Shown: piece after piece, positions 16,002-24,447 of the stretch
Layout: the number at the start of each line of letters is the position of its first letter
Numbering within the stretch: the stretch's first letter is position 1
Assembly (NCBI RefSeq): GCF_900119365.1
Contig: NZ_FPJO01000041.1
Span: 1 to 45,119 of the forward strand
DNA from: Streptomyces atratus
GTDB taxonomy: Bacteria; Actinomycetota; Actinomycetes; Streptomycetales; Streptomycetaceae
Direction of reading: 5' to 3'
Length of the DNA stretch: 45,119 bases
Position numbers and translations under genes: made by a program
Notes under the pieces: model-generated
The model's input: the letters and a program-made list of their open reading frames with translations, nothing else
What the model was told of the DNA's origin: nothing
The model's database searches: none

Positions 16002-17420
16002 ATGTTTGATCCGTTCATAGCGCCGAGCGGCACCCTGCTCGGTCTGCTGCAGAGGGGCCGCGGCGACGGCACGCTCCACGCACTCGCCGCACCACGCCCC
16101 GAGGCCCTGGCGGCTCTCAACCACTGCGTCCTGAGCGATCCGCGTCACGACTGGCAGGTGGAGAACCGCTCCCTCTACTACGCGCGCCTTTATCTCGACC
16201 TCGACGGCGGCATCGAAGAGATCGAACGGCACCTGTGCGATCCCGACGACCACCTCGACACCGACGACTCGCGCACCGGGCTGGCCCTCGCCGTGCTCGG
16301 CCACCTCGCCTCGTACGGACGCGGCGACGCCCTGGCCCTGCTGCGGCGGTACGCCGCGACCGGCGCCAACTGGGCCTGGGCCCTCGACGAGCTCGCCCTG
16401 CGCGACGACGACGCGGGACTCCGTGCCCTGGCCGTACCCGTGCTCGGCCGGTTCCCGGCCACCGAGGAGGGCGCCGCCGAGCTGGCCGCCGCCGTACGGG
16501 ACGCCTACGAGCCCCGCCCCTGGCGGCTGTGGGCGGACGACCCGCGCGACGCGGTCGGCGCCAGGGTCCGAGCCGCCTCGGAACAGGGCTCGTTCGACCG
16601 CTGGCAGCGCCAGCTGCGGCCCGGCGGCCCCCGTCCGGGCTGGAGCGTCCAGGCGGTCTTCGACTGGGCCCAGCAGGGACTCGAACGCGGCAGCACCCTC
16701 CATGTGCCGGCCGCCCGCTGCCTCACCGCCGTCGCGGGCCCCGAGGACCGGCCCACGATCGTCGAGGCCGCCCGCAGCGGCCCGGAGGGCGCACGCTGTG
16801 CCGCGCTGCACTACCTGGCCGAGGCCAGGGACCCGGCCGTGCTCGACCTGATCGAGGCCGCGGCGGTCAGCGCCTCGCGCACCGTCGCCGACGCATCCGT
16901 CGCCGCCTTCGAGCGGATGTGCGGCGACGCGGCGGTGGACCGCGCCCGGCGCTGGGCCCGGCGGCCCGACGCGCTCGGCGCCTCCGCGGCCGGTGTGCTC
17001 GCCTGCCGGGGCGGTGCCCAGGACGCCCCGCTGGTCCTCGGCGCACTCCGCGAGGCCGTACGGGGCGAGGGACCGGACGCACCACGCCTGTGGACCCTCG
17101 TCGACGGCACGGGACGGCTCGGCATCGCCTGCGCCGCCCCCGTGCTGCGGCACGTCTACCGGGAGACCTCCTCCTCGCATCTGCGCGGCCGGGCGGCCCG
17201 CGCACTGGCCGCCACCGATCCCTCCTTCGCCACCGGATTCGCCGTCGAATGCCTGTGGGACTGCGAGGAGACCACCCGAGAGGTCGCCGCACTCCACGCG
17301 GAGACCGGCGACATCAGGGTCGCCGAGCGACTCCGCCGCCTCGCCGCCGACCCGGCCGAGGAGGCCGAGGTGCAGACGGCGGTACGCAGCCGGATCGGGC
17401 CCGACACCCCCGCGGTCTGA
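16002..17420 (+). CDS. HEAT-repeat protein
   Basis: 472 residues built of alpha-helical repeats, probably HEAT/PBS-lyase-like. Repeating helix pairs of the form ALAVLGHLASYGRGDALALL, LALRDDDAGLRALAVPVLGR, CAALHYLAEARDPAVLDLIE, AASVAAFERMCGDAAVDRA and RGRAARALAATDPSFATGFA cover nearly the whole chain. There are no membrane segments and no catalytic motif, so a scaffold or adaptor role is likely. The ATG at 16002 has GAGG at 8 bp spacing. Two short overlapping ORFs, one with three Cys codons, precede it and may control it. The protein itself has few cysteines and no iron-sulfur motif, so a link to cysteine is not evident from the product. Confidence 0.88.
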   Translation: MFDPFIAPSGTLLGLLQRGRGDGTLHALAAPRPEALAALNHCVLSDPRHDWQVENRSLYYARLYLDLDGGIEEIERHLCDPDDHLDTDDSRTGLALAVLGHLASYGRGDALALLRRYAATGANWAWALDELALRDDDAGLRALAVPVLGRFPATEEGAAELAAAVRDAYEPRPWRLWADDPRDAVGARVRAASEQGSFDRWQRQLRPGGPRPGWSVQAVFDWAQQGLERGSTLHVPAARCLTAVAGPEDRPTIVEAARSGPEGARCAALHYLAEARDPAVLDLIEAAAVSASRTVADASVAAFERMCGDAAVDRARRWARRPDALGASAAGVLACRGGAQDAPLVLGALREAVRGEGPDAPRLWTLVDGTGRLGIACAAPVLRHVYRETSSSHLRGRAARALAATDPSFATGFAVECLWDCEETTREVAALHAETGDIRVAERLRRLAADPAEEAEVQTAVRSRIGPDTPAV

Positions 17421-17566
17421 CCGAGTACGAACAGCGACGCGCGTCGGGGGCGCGCGGCGCGAACGGGCGGGCCCGCAAGCACCCCGGCCCAAACGCTCAC
17501 GGGACGTTCCCCGGGCGGAAAGATCCAAGTCGGCCCGGTCACGCCCGGCGTGGCGACAACACGCAC

Positions 17567-18049
17567 ATGCGTGTCGTCATCGTCACCGAGTCCTTCCCGC
17601 CCGATGTCAACGGCGTGGCCCACTGCACCCTCCAGACGGCCCGGCATCTCGTCGGCCGCGGTCACGAGCCGCTCGTCGTCGCCGCCGAACGCGGTCACCG
17701 TACGGCCGCGGCGGGCTTCCACGCGCTGCCGGCCGCCCGAGGACCGGCCACCGGCGCCGCACCCGGGCTCGAGCCCCGCCGGCCGCCCCCGAGCCGCCTC
17801 GACTCATGGCTCCGGCTCGCCACCGCCGGCACCGGCCGGCTGGCCCGCCGGAGCACCGATCTCCTGCCCCGGCTGCTGTGCCTGGCCGGAGCGGAGCTGC
17901 GGCACCGGGCGTGCGGCACGGTCGCACACCTCGACGGGCGTGCCGAGGAGGCCCTGCGGAGCGCGCTGACCGCCGTAGAGCCGACCGGCGTGCAGGGGGC
18001 CGGGCCGTCCGGGCCGTCGTCCGTGCCGCGGGTCAGTATGGAGGGATGA
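17567..18049 (+). CDS. Short GT4-like N-terminal fragment, likely a remnant
   Basis: 160 residues. The first ~45 (MRVVIVTESFPPDVNGVAHC, then a TARHLVGRGHEPLVVAAERG segment) are a near-perfect start of an actinobacterial family 4 glycosyltransferase (MgtA/PimB-like), which normally runs to about 370 residues. After that the resemblance ends. The remaining Arg/Pro/Ala-rich stretch includes GAELRHRACGTVAHLDGRAEEALRSALTA, which I do not recognise and which is not the usual middle of the fold. Neither the donor-binding domain nor its EX7E motif is present. The ORF has no strong ribosome binding site, and its stop overlaps the hydantoinase ATG as ATGA. It is probably the leftover of an internal deletion, kept in frame; a real short protein cannot be excluded. 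Confidence 0.5.
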   Translation: MRVVIVTESFPPDVNGVAHCTLQTARHLVGRGHEPLVVAAERGHRTAAAGFHALPAARGPATGAAPGLEPRRPPPSRLDSWLRLATAGTGRLARRSTDLLPRLLCLAGAELRHRACGTVAHLDGRAEEALRSALTAVEPTGVQGAGPSGPSSVPRVSMEG

Positions 18050-21000
18050 CCGGACGCTGGGAGTTCTGGATCGACCGAGGCGGGACGTTCACCGATGTCG
18101 TGGGCCGGGATCCCGGCGGGCACCTGGTCACCCGCAAGCTGCTCTCCCACGACCCGGACCGCTACCGCGACGCCGCCGTGGCCGGAATCCGGGCGCTGCT
18201 CGGCCTCGGCCCCGGCGACCCGGTCCCCGCCGACCGGGTCGCCGCGGTGCGGATCGGCACCACGGTCGCCACCAACGCCCTGCTGGAGCGGCACGGCGAA
18301 CCGACCGTCCTGGTCATCACGGAAGGCTTCCGGGACGCCCTGCGCATCGCGTACCAGAACCGGCCGCGGCTCTTCGACCGCCGCATCCTGCTGCCCGAGG
18401 CCGTGTACGAGCGGGTGATCGAGGTCCCCGAACGGATCGACGCCCACGGCCGGGTCGTCACCCCACTGGACCGGGAAGCGGTCACCGAACGGCTGAGGGC
18501 CGCCCGCGCCGACGGACTGCGCAGCGCCGCCGTCGTCCTGATGCACGGCTATCGCCACCCCGGACACGAGAGCGCCGTGGCCGAAGCGGCCCGCGAGGCG
18601 GGCTTCACCCAGGTCAGCTGCTCGCACGAGGTGAGCCCGCTGATCAAGCTCGTACCGCGCGGCGACACCACCGTCGTCGACGCCTATCTCTCACCGATCC
18701 TGCGCCGGTACGTCGACGGGGTCGCCGGTGAACTCGACGGCATCCGGCTGATGTTCATGCAGTCCAACGGCGGGCTGCGCGAGGCCTCCCACTTCCGGGG
18801 CAAGGACGCGGTGCTCTCCGGCCCGGCCGGCGGCGTGGTCGGCATGGCCCGCACCTCCGAACAGGCCGGATTCCGCCGGGTCATCGGCTTCGACATGGGC
18901 GGAACGTCCACCGATGTGTCCCACTACGCGGGCGAGTTCGAGCGCGAGCTCGGCACCCAGGTCGCCGGTGTGCGGATGCGTGCCCCGATGATGAGCATCC
19001 ACACCGTCGCGGCCGGCGGCGGCTCCGTCCTGCACTTCGACGGCCGGCGCTACCGGGTCGGCCCCGACTCGGCGGGCGCGACCCCCGGCCCGGCCTGCTA
19101 CCGCCGCGGCGGCCCGCTGACCGTCACCGACGCCAATGTGATGCTCGGCCGGATCCAGCCCGCGCACTTCCCCGCCGTCTTCGGACCGGACGGTGACCTC
19201 CCGCTCGACGCCGACCTGGTCCGCGAACGCTTCGACGCGCTCGCCGAGGACGTGACGCGGGCCACCGGAACACGGCGCACGGCCGCCGAGACCGCCGCCG
19301 GTTTCCTGGAGATCGCCGTGCTCAACATGGCGAACGCGGTCAAGAAGATCTCCGTGCAGCGCGGGCACGACATCACCCGCTACGCCCTGACCGGCTTCGG
19401 CGGCGCCGGTGGCCAGCACGTCTGCGCCGTCGCCGACTCCCTGGGCATCGACACCGTCCTCGTACCGCCGCTGGCGGGTGTGCTGTCCGCGTACGGCATC
19501 GGCCTCGCCGACGCCACCGCGATGCGCGAGCAGTCGGTGGAGGCGGAACTGAACGAGGCGGCCCGGACCGAGGTGGGCGAACTCTGCGACGAACTGGCCG
19601 CCCGGACCCGCGCCGAACTGCGCGCCGACGCCGTCCCCGACAGTGCGATCAGCACCCGTGCCCGCGTGCTGCTGCGCTACGCCGGTACGGATTCGAGCCT
19701 CCCCGTCGACCTGGACACCGCACCCGCCATGGCCGAGGCGTTCACCGCCGAGCACCGGGCGCGCTACGCGTTCACCATGGACAAACCCCTGGTCGTCGAG
19801 GCGGTCTCGGTCGAGGCGACCGGAACGGCCGGCCGGCACGAGCCACGCGCGGCCGAGCCCACGCCCCGCGCGGGCACCAAGCCCCGACCGCGCGACACCG
19901 TGCGGATGTTCGCCGACGGCCGATGGCAGGACACGCCGCTCCACCGCCGCGAGGAACTGCGTCCCGGGGACACCGTGACCGGCCCCGCCGTGATCGCCGA
20001 GGCGGACGCCACCACCGTCGTCGACCCGGGCTGGCGGGCCGCTCTCGCCGGCACCGGCCATCTGCTGCTCACCCGGGTCCGCCCGCGCCCGGACCGCACG
20101 GCCGTCGGTACCAGGGTCGACCCCGTCATGCTGGAGGTCTTCAACAACCTCTTCATGTCGATCGCCGAGCAGATGGGGGTGCGCCTGGAGAACACGGCGC
20201 ACTCCGTCAACATCAAGGAGCGGCTCGACTTCTCCTGCGCACTCTTCGACACGGACGGCAACCTGATCGCCAACGCCCCGCACATCCCCGTCCACCTCGG
20301 CTCGATGGGGGAGTCCATCAAGGAGGTCCTGCGGCGCAACGGCGCCACGATGCGTCCCGGTGACGCGTACGCCATCAACGATCCGTACCACGGGGGAACC
20401 CACCTGCCCGACGTGACCGTGGTGACACCGGTGTTCGACGGGGCCGACAGCGAGCGGCCGGAGCTGTGCTTCCTCGTGGCCTCACGCGGACACCACGCCG
20501 AGATCGGCGGCATCACCCCCGGCTCCATGCCCGCCTTCAGCCGCACCATCGACGAGGAGGGGGTGCTGTTCGACAACTGGCTGCTGGTACGCGACGGCAG
20601 GTTCCGCGAGGACGAGACGCGCGAGCTGCTCACCACCGCCGCGTACCCCTCCCGCGACCCGGAGGCCAACCTCGCCGACCTGCGCGCCCAGATCGCCGCC
20701 AACGAGAAGGGCATCGCCGAACTCCGCCGCATGGTCGAGCAGTTCGGGCCCGAAGCCGTCGCCGCGTACATGGGGCACGTGCAGGACAACGCCGAGGAGT
20801 CCGTCCGCCGGATCATCGCCGGACTGCACGACGGCGCCTGTCGCTACGAGACCGACAACGGCGCGTTCATCGAGGTCGCCCTCACCGTGGACCGGGCCGC
20901 CCGCTCCGCGGTCGTCGACTTCACCGGCACCTCGCCGCAGCAGCCGGGCAACTTCAACGCACCGAAATCCGTGGTCATGGCGGCCGTGCTGTACGTCTTC

Positions 21001-21702
21001 CGGACCCTGGTCGCCGAGGACATCCCCCTCAACAGCGGCTGCCTCAAGCCCCTGGAGGTCCGGATTCCGGAGGGCTCCATGCTGGCCCCCGTCCACCCGG
21101 CGGCCACCGTCGCGGGAAACGTGGAGACGTCCCAGGCCGTCACCGGCGCCCTGTACGCGGCCCTCGGCATCCAGGCCGAGGGCTCGGGCACCATGAACAA
21201 CCTCACCTTCGGCAACGAACGCGTCCAGTACTACGAGACGGTGGCGAGCGGCTCGGGCGCGGGCGACGGCTTCGACGGTGCCGACGCCGTACAGACCCAT
21301 ATGACCAACTCCCGCCTCACCGACCCCGAAGTCCTCGAATGGCGCTACCCCGTCCTGCTGGAGAGCTTCCGGGTGCGCGAGGGCAGCGGGGGCGGCGGGC
21401 GCTGGCACGGCGGCTGCGGCGTGGAGCGGCGGATCCGCTTCCTGGAACCCGTCACCGTGGCGCTGCTCTCCGGCCACCGCCGGATCCGGCCGTACGGCAT
21501 GGCGGGCGGCGAACCCGGCGCACCGGGCGACCAGCACATCGAGCACCCGGACGACCGGGCGGCCACACCGCTGCGCGGCTGCGACACGGCCGAGCTGGAG
21601 CCGGGGGACGTACTGGTGCTGCGCACACCGGGCGGCGGGGGCTACGGAACCCCGGAGCCGGGCCGCGACGACGGTGCGGAGAGCGGTGGGGAACGGCCGT
21701 GA
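18046..21702 (+). CDS. Fused HyuA/HyuB hydantoinase / 5-oxoprolinase
   Basis: 1218 residues joining both halves of an ATP-dependent amide hydrolase that opens cyclic imides such as 5-oxoproline (to glutamate) or hydantoins. Residues ~5-180 are the Hydant_A N-terminal domain (FWIDRGGTFTDVVGRDPGG, GTTVATNALLER). Residues ~200-500 are the ASKHA-fold ATPase part (FMQSNGG, GPAGGVVGMA, GFDMGGTSTDVSHY). Residues ~690-1218 are the HyuB part, starting at VDPVMLEVFNNLFMSIAEQM and including NDPYHGGTHLPDVT and SRGHHAEIGG. The length and fusion match eukaryotic-type 5-oxoprolinase (~1290) more than the split bacterial genes. The ATG at 18046 has GGAGG at 5 bp and overlaps the upstream stop. The substrate is probably 5-oxoproline; hydantoin is the alternative. 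Confidence 0.93.
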   Translation: MTGRWEFWIDRGGTFTDVVGRDPGGHLVTRKLLSHDPDRYRDAAVAGIRALLGLGPGDPVPADRVAAVRIGTTVATNALLERHGEPTVLVITEGFRDALRIAYQNRPRLFDRRILLPEAVYERVIEVPERIDAHGRVVTPLDREAVTERLRAARADGLRSAAVVLMHGYRHPGHESAVAEAAREAGFTQVSCSHEVSPLIKLVPRGDTTVVDAYLSPILRRYVDGVAGELDGIRLMFMQSNGGLREASHFRGKDAVLSGPAGGVVGMARTSEQAGFRRVIGFDMGGTSTDVSHYAGEFERELGTQVAGVRMRAPMMSIHTVAAGGGSVLHFDGRRYRVGPDSAGATPGPACYRRGGPLTVTDANVMLGRIQPAHFPAVFGPDGDLPLDADLVRERFDALAEDVTRATGTRRTAAETAAGFLEIAVLNMANAVKKISVQRGHDITRYALTGFGGAGGQHVCAVADSLGIDTVLVPPLAGVLSAYGIGLADATAMREQSVEAELNEAARTEVGELCDELAARTRAELRADAVPDSAISTRARVLLRYAGTDSSLPVDLDTAPAMAEAFTAEHRARYAFTMDKPLVVEAVSVEATGTAGRHEPRAAEPTPRAGTKPRPRDTVRMFADGRWQDTPLHRREELRPGDTVTGPAVIAEADATTVVDPGWRAALAGTGHLLLTRVRPRPDRTAVGTRVDPVMLEVFNNLFMSIAEQMGVRLENTAHSVNIKERLDFSCALFDTDGNLIANAPHIPVHLGSMGESIKEVLRRNGATMRPGDAYAINDPYHGGTHLPDVTVVTPVFDGADSERPELCFLVASRGHHAEIGGITPGSMPAFSRTIDEEGVLFDNWLLVRDGRFREDETRELLTTAAYPSRDPEANLADLRAQIAANEKGIAELRRMVEQFGPEAVAAYMGHVQDNAEESVRRIIAGLHDGACRYETDNGAFIEVALTVDRAARSAVVDFTGTSPQQPGNFNAPKSVVMAAVLYVFRTLVAEDIPLNSGCLKPLEVRIPEGSMLAPVHPAATVAGNVETSQAVTGALYAALGIQAEGSGTMNNLTFGNERVQYYETVASGSGAGDGFDGADAVQTHMTNSRLTDPEVLEWRYPVLLESFRVREGSGGGGRWHGGCGVERRIRFLEPVTVALLSGHRRIRPYGMAGGEPGAPGDQHIEHPDDRAATPLRGCDTAELEPGDVLVLRTPGGGGYGTPEPGRDDGAESGGERP

Positions 21703-21772
21703 CGCCACTACCGGCCGGCCCTGGGCCAGGGGTCGCTTCTGCGTCGTTTCGACCGTTGTCGGTGTGAGGACC

Positions 21773-21778
21773 TAATCT
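21773..21778 (+). promoter_or_regulatory. -10 box of leaderless promoter for the SMC-complex operon
   Basis: TAATCT ends seven bases before the GTG start at 21786. A TTCGAC at 21748-21753 (19-bp spacer) may be the -35. No ribosome binding site is present, so the first gene is probably translated from a leaderless mRNA. Confidence 0.5.
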
Positions 21779-21785
21779 GTGCACC

Positions 21786-23312
21786 GTGACTTCGCCTGCC
21801 TACACGGACAACGCTGCGCCCCAGCTCAGCGCGGGGCCGCGGCCCGCCCCGGGCCCGGCCGCCGACGAGGGGCTCTCGCGGCGGCTGCGCGCGCTCGCCT
21901 GCACGGCGCCGCTGCACGACCTCGATGTGCGCAAGGCGAATCTGGCCGGTGAGTACACGGTCTACGCGATGGCCGAGGTCGCCCTCGCCGCGATCGACCT
22001 CGTCACGCTCAACATGGACTTCGACACGGGTGCCGACCACGACCAGATAGTGACCAGGCTGCTTCCCCGCGTCGCCGCCCAGGCCCCGGGCCGCCCCGTG
22101 GCCGAGCACGAGCGGGTCGCGCGCTGGGTGCTGGAGAACCTGATCAACGTCGGCAGCGTGGACCGCGGATTCCGTGCGGTGTACGGCACATTCGGCCCCG
22201 ACGGGGTCTATGTCCGCCGGGACTACGACTTCAAGCTGATCGAAGAGGTCCCGGGATACGGCGGCACCGTCTACCTCCGCGCCACCGACGAAGCGGTCAA
22301 CGTTTTGGTGGGTGCCCTCGACACGGACGTCACCAGCGCCCAGATCGCCGCCGAGGTGAAGCTGGAGGTCCTCATCAGCCGGGGCCGCCTCGCGGACGCC
22401 CAGCTCGCCGCCGAACAGGCCCGCTACCGCACCGTGCAGTACGCGGAGACCCTCCGCAAGACGCTGGAGGCCACCCGGCGCAACGTCCGCGCGGTCGACT
22501 GGCTCAACGCGGTCCCCGACATGATCGCCGAAGCGCTGGACCACGTCGCCGACCGCTACCGCCACGAGAACGCGATCCTCACCAACATCCGCAAGGCGCG
22601 CGACGAGGCGGAGGAGCCCGAGCACAAGCGCCGCGCCGCCGAGCTCGTCGACATCGTCAAGGACTGCATCCGCCGCCACACCCAGCTGCAGTCCCGCCTG
22701 CTGGAAGCCGGACCGCTGTTCCGCGCCGAACAGGACCGGCAGGCCTTCGCCACTCCCACGGCCCGCGCCGGCCTCGATCTGTACGGCCAGCTGGTCGCCC
22801 CACTGCTGCCGCTCCCCGTCGAACAGGCGATCCGCGTCACCGACGCCTTCTTCGCCCGCGGCACCGGGCTGCGCACCCCCACCTCGGTACGGGTCGGAGA
22901 CCTCGTCGACATGCTGCTCACCCCGCCCCTGGAGCGGGAACACCTGGGCGCCGAGATGCCCGAGCCCGATCTGATCGCCACCCCCGACGACAGCAGGTTC
23001 AGCGAGGAGCAGCTCGCGAGCGCCATGGAGCTCCTGGACCTGGAGCACGACGCCCCGCGGCGCCTGTCCGGACTCCTCGCCGAGGCCCGGCTCCGCGATC
23101 CCGAACTGCCCTACCTGGTCGCCCTGCTCGCGGTGCACGCCGCGAGCCCGCCGGTCGGCACCGCCTACCGGCAGGGTGAACAGCGCCTGCTGTTCTCCGT
23201 CGACGACGGTATGCAGCTCGACGACGCCGAGTTCGGCGGCGCGGACCTGATCGTGGGCACGGCCCTGCTGGACGCGGCCGGAATGGCCGCCGACCGCACA
23301 GAGGCGTCATGA
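21786..23312 (+). CDS. MukF/MksF/JetA-like kleisin subunit of an SMC complex
   Basis: 508 residues, not annotatable by any short motif, but the plan fits MukF/MksF/JetA. An N-terminal winged-helix region (~25-165) contains VYAMAEVALAAIDLV and a WVLENLIN...RGFRAVYG segment. The stretch YGGTVYLRATDEAVNVLVGA is followed by long helices (ISRGRLADAQLAAEQARYRT, YAETLRKTLEATRRNV) typical of the middle domain. A Leu/Ile-rich coiled region and a C-terminal winged-helix-like segment (~400-490) complete it. The gene starts a tight operon: a 50-codon ORF overlaps its stop (ATGA), then the small subunit, then the SMC-like ATPase. The partner genes are the strongest evidence. The role is probably DNA loop extrusion, either chromosome organisation or plasmid defence. 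Confidence covers the family, not the function. Confidence 0.68.
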   Translation: MTSPAYTDNAAPQLSAGPRPAPGPAADEGLSRRLRALACTAPLHDLDVRKANLAGEYTVYAMAEVALAAIDLVTLNMDFDTGADHDQIVTRLLPRVAAQAPGRPVAEHERVARWVLENLINVGSVDRGFRAVYGTFGPDGVYVRRDYDFKLIEEVPGYGGTVYLRATDEAVNVLVGALDTDVTSAQIAAEVKLEVLISRGRLADAQLAAEQARYRTVQYAETLRKTLEATRRNVRAVDWLNAVPDMIAEALDHVADRYRHENAILTNIRKARDEAEEPEHKRRAAELVDIVKDCIRRHTQLQSRLLEAGPLFRAEQDRQAFATPTARAGLDLYGQLVAPLLPLPVEQAIRVTDAFFARGTGLRTPTSVRVGDLVDMLLTPPLEREHLGAEMPEPDLIATPDDSRFSEEQLASAMELLDLEHDAPRRLSGLLAEARLRDPELPYLVALLAVHAASPPVGTAYRQGEQRLLFSVDDGMQLDDAEFGGADLIVGTALLDAAGMAADRTEAS

Positions 23313-23461
23313 CCGGCGCGGTACGCGCGGCACATCGCACGCCGACCCTGACGGCCCCCGCCGGTACCCACGCCGCGGGCACCGACCGGACGGACACCGC
23401 GAGAGCCGGCGCCGTCCACCCCGTACCGAAGAGTTTCCGCAGCAAGGAGCGACAGTCGTGA
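23309..23461 (+). CDS. 50-codon bridging ORF between kleisin-like and MksE-like genes
   Basis: ATG 23309 overlaps the upstream stop (ATGA) and the stop 23459-23461 overlaps the downstream GTG (GTGA), so the 50-residue ORF exactly fills the gap with coupling at both ends. The peptide is Thr/Ala/Arg-rich with a basic end (PKSFRSKERQS), with no recognisable domain. It could be a real small subunit, a coupling device that carries ribosomes into the next gene, or chance. The downstream GTG has its own strong AAGGAG site inside this ORF. Confidence 0.35.
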   Translation: MTGAVRAAHRTPTLTAPAGTHAAGTDRTDTARAGAVHPVPKSFRSKERQS

Positions 23462-24387
23462 GCGACCACCGCGCACAGCACGCCGACGCGTGGGGCGAGC
23501 CGACCGCCGGGTACGCGACCGAGGGCTCGGGGCCCGCCGAGCCGGTGGGCCCCGCGGCCACCGCGTCCGTCACCCCGGCCGACGCGGCCGACGCCGCCCG
23601 CCTCGTCGCCTTCGGCCTCCAGCCCAAGCTGCTGCCCGCACGCGACGCCGAATACGCCGAACTGCTCCGCCGCTACCGGGAGGAGCCCGCCTTCGCCCGG
23701 CTCGCCGACGCCGTGGCGACCGGACTCGGCCTGGTCGTGCTGGAGGTGTCCACCCGCGCGGGCATGGCCGTGACCGCCGGCGAGGACTCGGTCTTCGCCG
23801 TCCGCATGGGCGACTACGCCCGCCGCGCCTCGTCCGACTCCGCCGACCGCTTCCTGCACGGGCTCGCACACCTGGCCGTCGCCGCGATGGCCTTCCCCCG
23901 CCCCGAGGACCTCGCCGACGACGCGTACATCGGCCGGATCACGGTCAATGGCGTCGACTCGTTCGTCCGCCAGGCCTGCCACCGCCTGGAGGAGCGCGCC
24001 GAGGAGCACGGCGACAACACCGACCCGGCCACCGACGCCCCCGGACTCGAAGCGGCCTGGCGGATCTACGCCCGGCGCAGCTCCACCGGCGCCACCAAGG
24101 ACGCCCGGCGACTGGCCGGCTCCACCACCGGCATCGTCGGCAAGGCCGTCGCCTTCCTCACCGACTCCGGCTTCCTCCAGCGCACCGGGGACGACGCCGG
24201 GGGAGCCTTCCGCACCACCGCCCGCTACCAGCTCCAGGTCCGCGACATGGCCGGCAGTGCCGCCATGGCCGAACTGCTGGAGCTCGGCGTCGTACCGGTC
24301 ACCGACGGCACGGCGACGCTGCTGCCGCCGCCCGGCGCCGACGACCTGGAGCTGGCCGCCGACGCCGGTCTGCCCTTCCACGCCTGA
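23458..24387 (+). CDS. MksE/JetB-like winged-helix subunit of the SMC complex
   Basis: 309 residues. A flexible Thr/Ala/Gly-rich tail (~1-45) precedes a folded part. LRRYREEPAFARLADAVATG, then LGLVVLEVSTRAGMAVTAGE and VFAVRMGDYARR, resemble the first winged-helix domain of MukE/MksE and of the DUF4194 (JetB) family. A second one is visible at ~195-270 (AAWRIYARRSSTGATKDARR, VGKAVAFLTDSGFLQRTG, TTARYQLQVRDMA). In MukBEF such a protein bridges the kleisin and the ATPase heads and tunes DNA binding. The start GTG 23458 has AAGGAG at ideal distance. It lies directly before the SMC-like gene (60-bp gap). The family call rests on architecture and gene order, as no single diagnostic motif exists. 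Confidence 0.65.
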   Translation: MSDHRAQHADAWGEPTAGYATEGSGPAEPVGPAATASVTPADAADAARLVAFGLQPKLLPARDAEYAELLRRYREEPAFARLADAVATGLGLVVLEVSTRAGMAVTAGEDSVFAVRMGDYARRASSDSADRFLHGLAHLAVAAMAFPRPEDLADDAYIGRITVNGVDSFVRQACHRLEERAEEHGDNTDPATDAPGLEAAWRIYARRSSTGATKDARRLAGSTTGIVGKAVAFLTDSGFLQRTGDDAGGAFRTTARYQLQVRDMAGSAAMAELLELGVVPVTDGTATLLPPPGADDLELAADAGLPFHA

Positions 24388-24447
24388 CCGGCCCGCCCCG
24401 CCACCGCCCTCTCCCTTCCGCTGCCTGAACGACGAGAGTCCGCCGCC

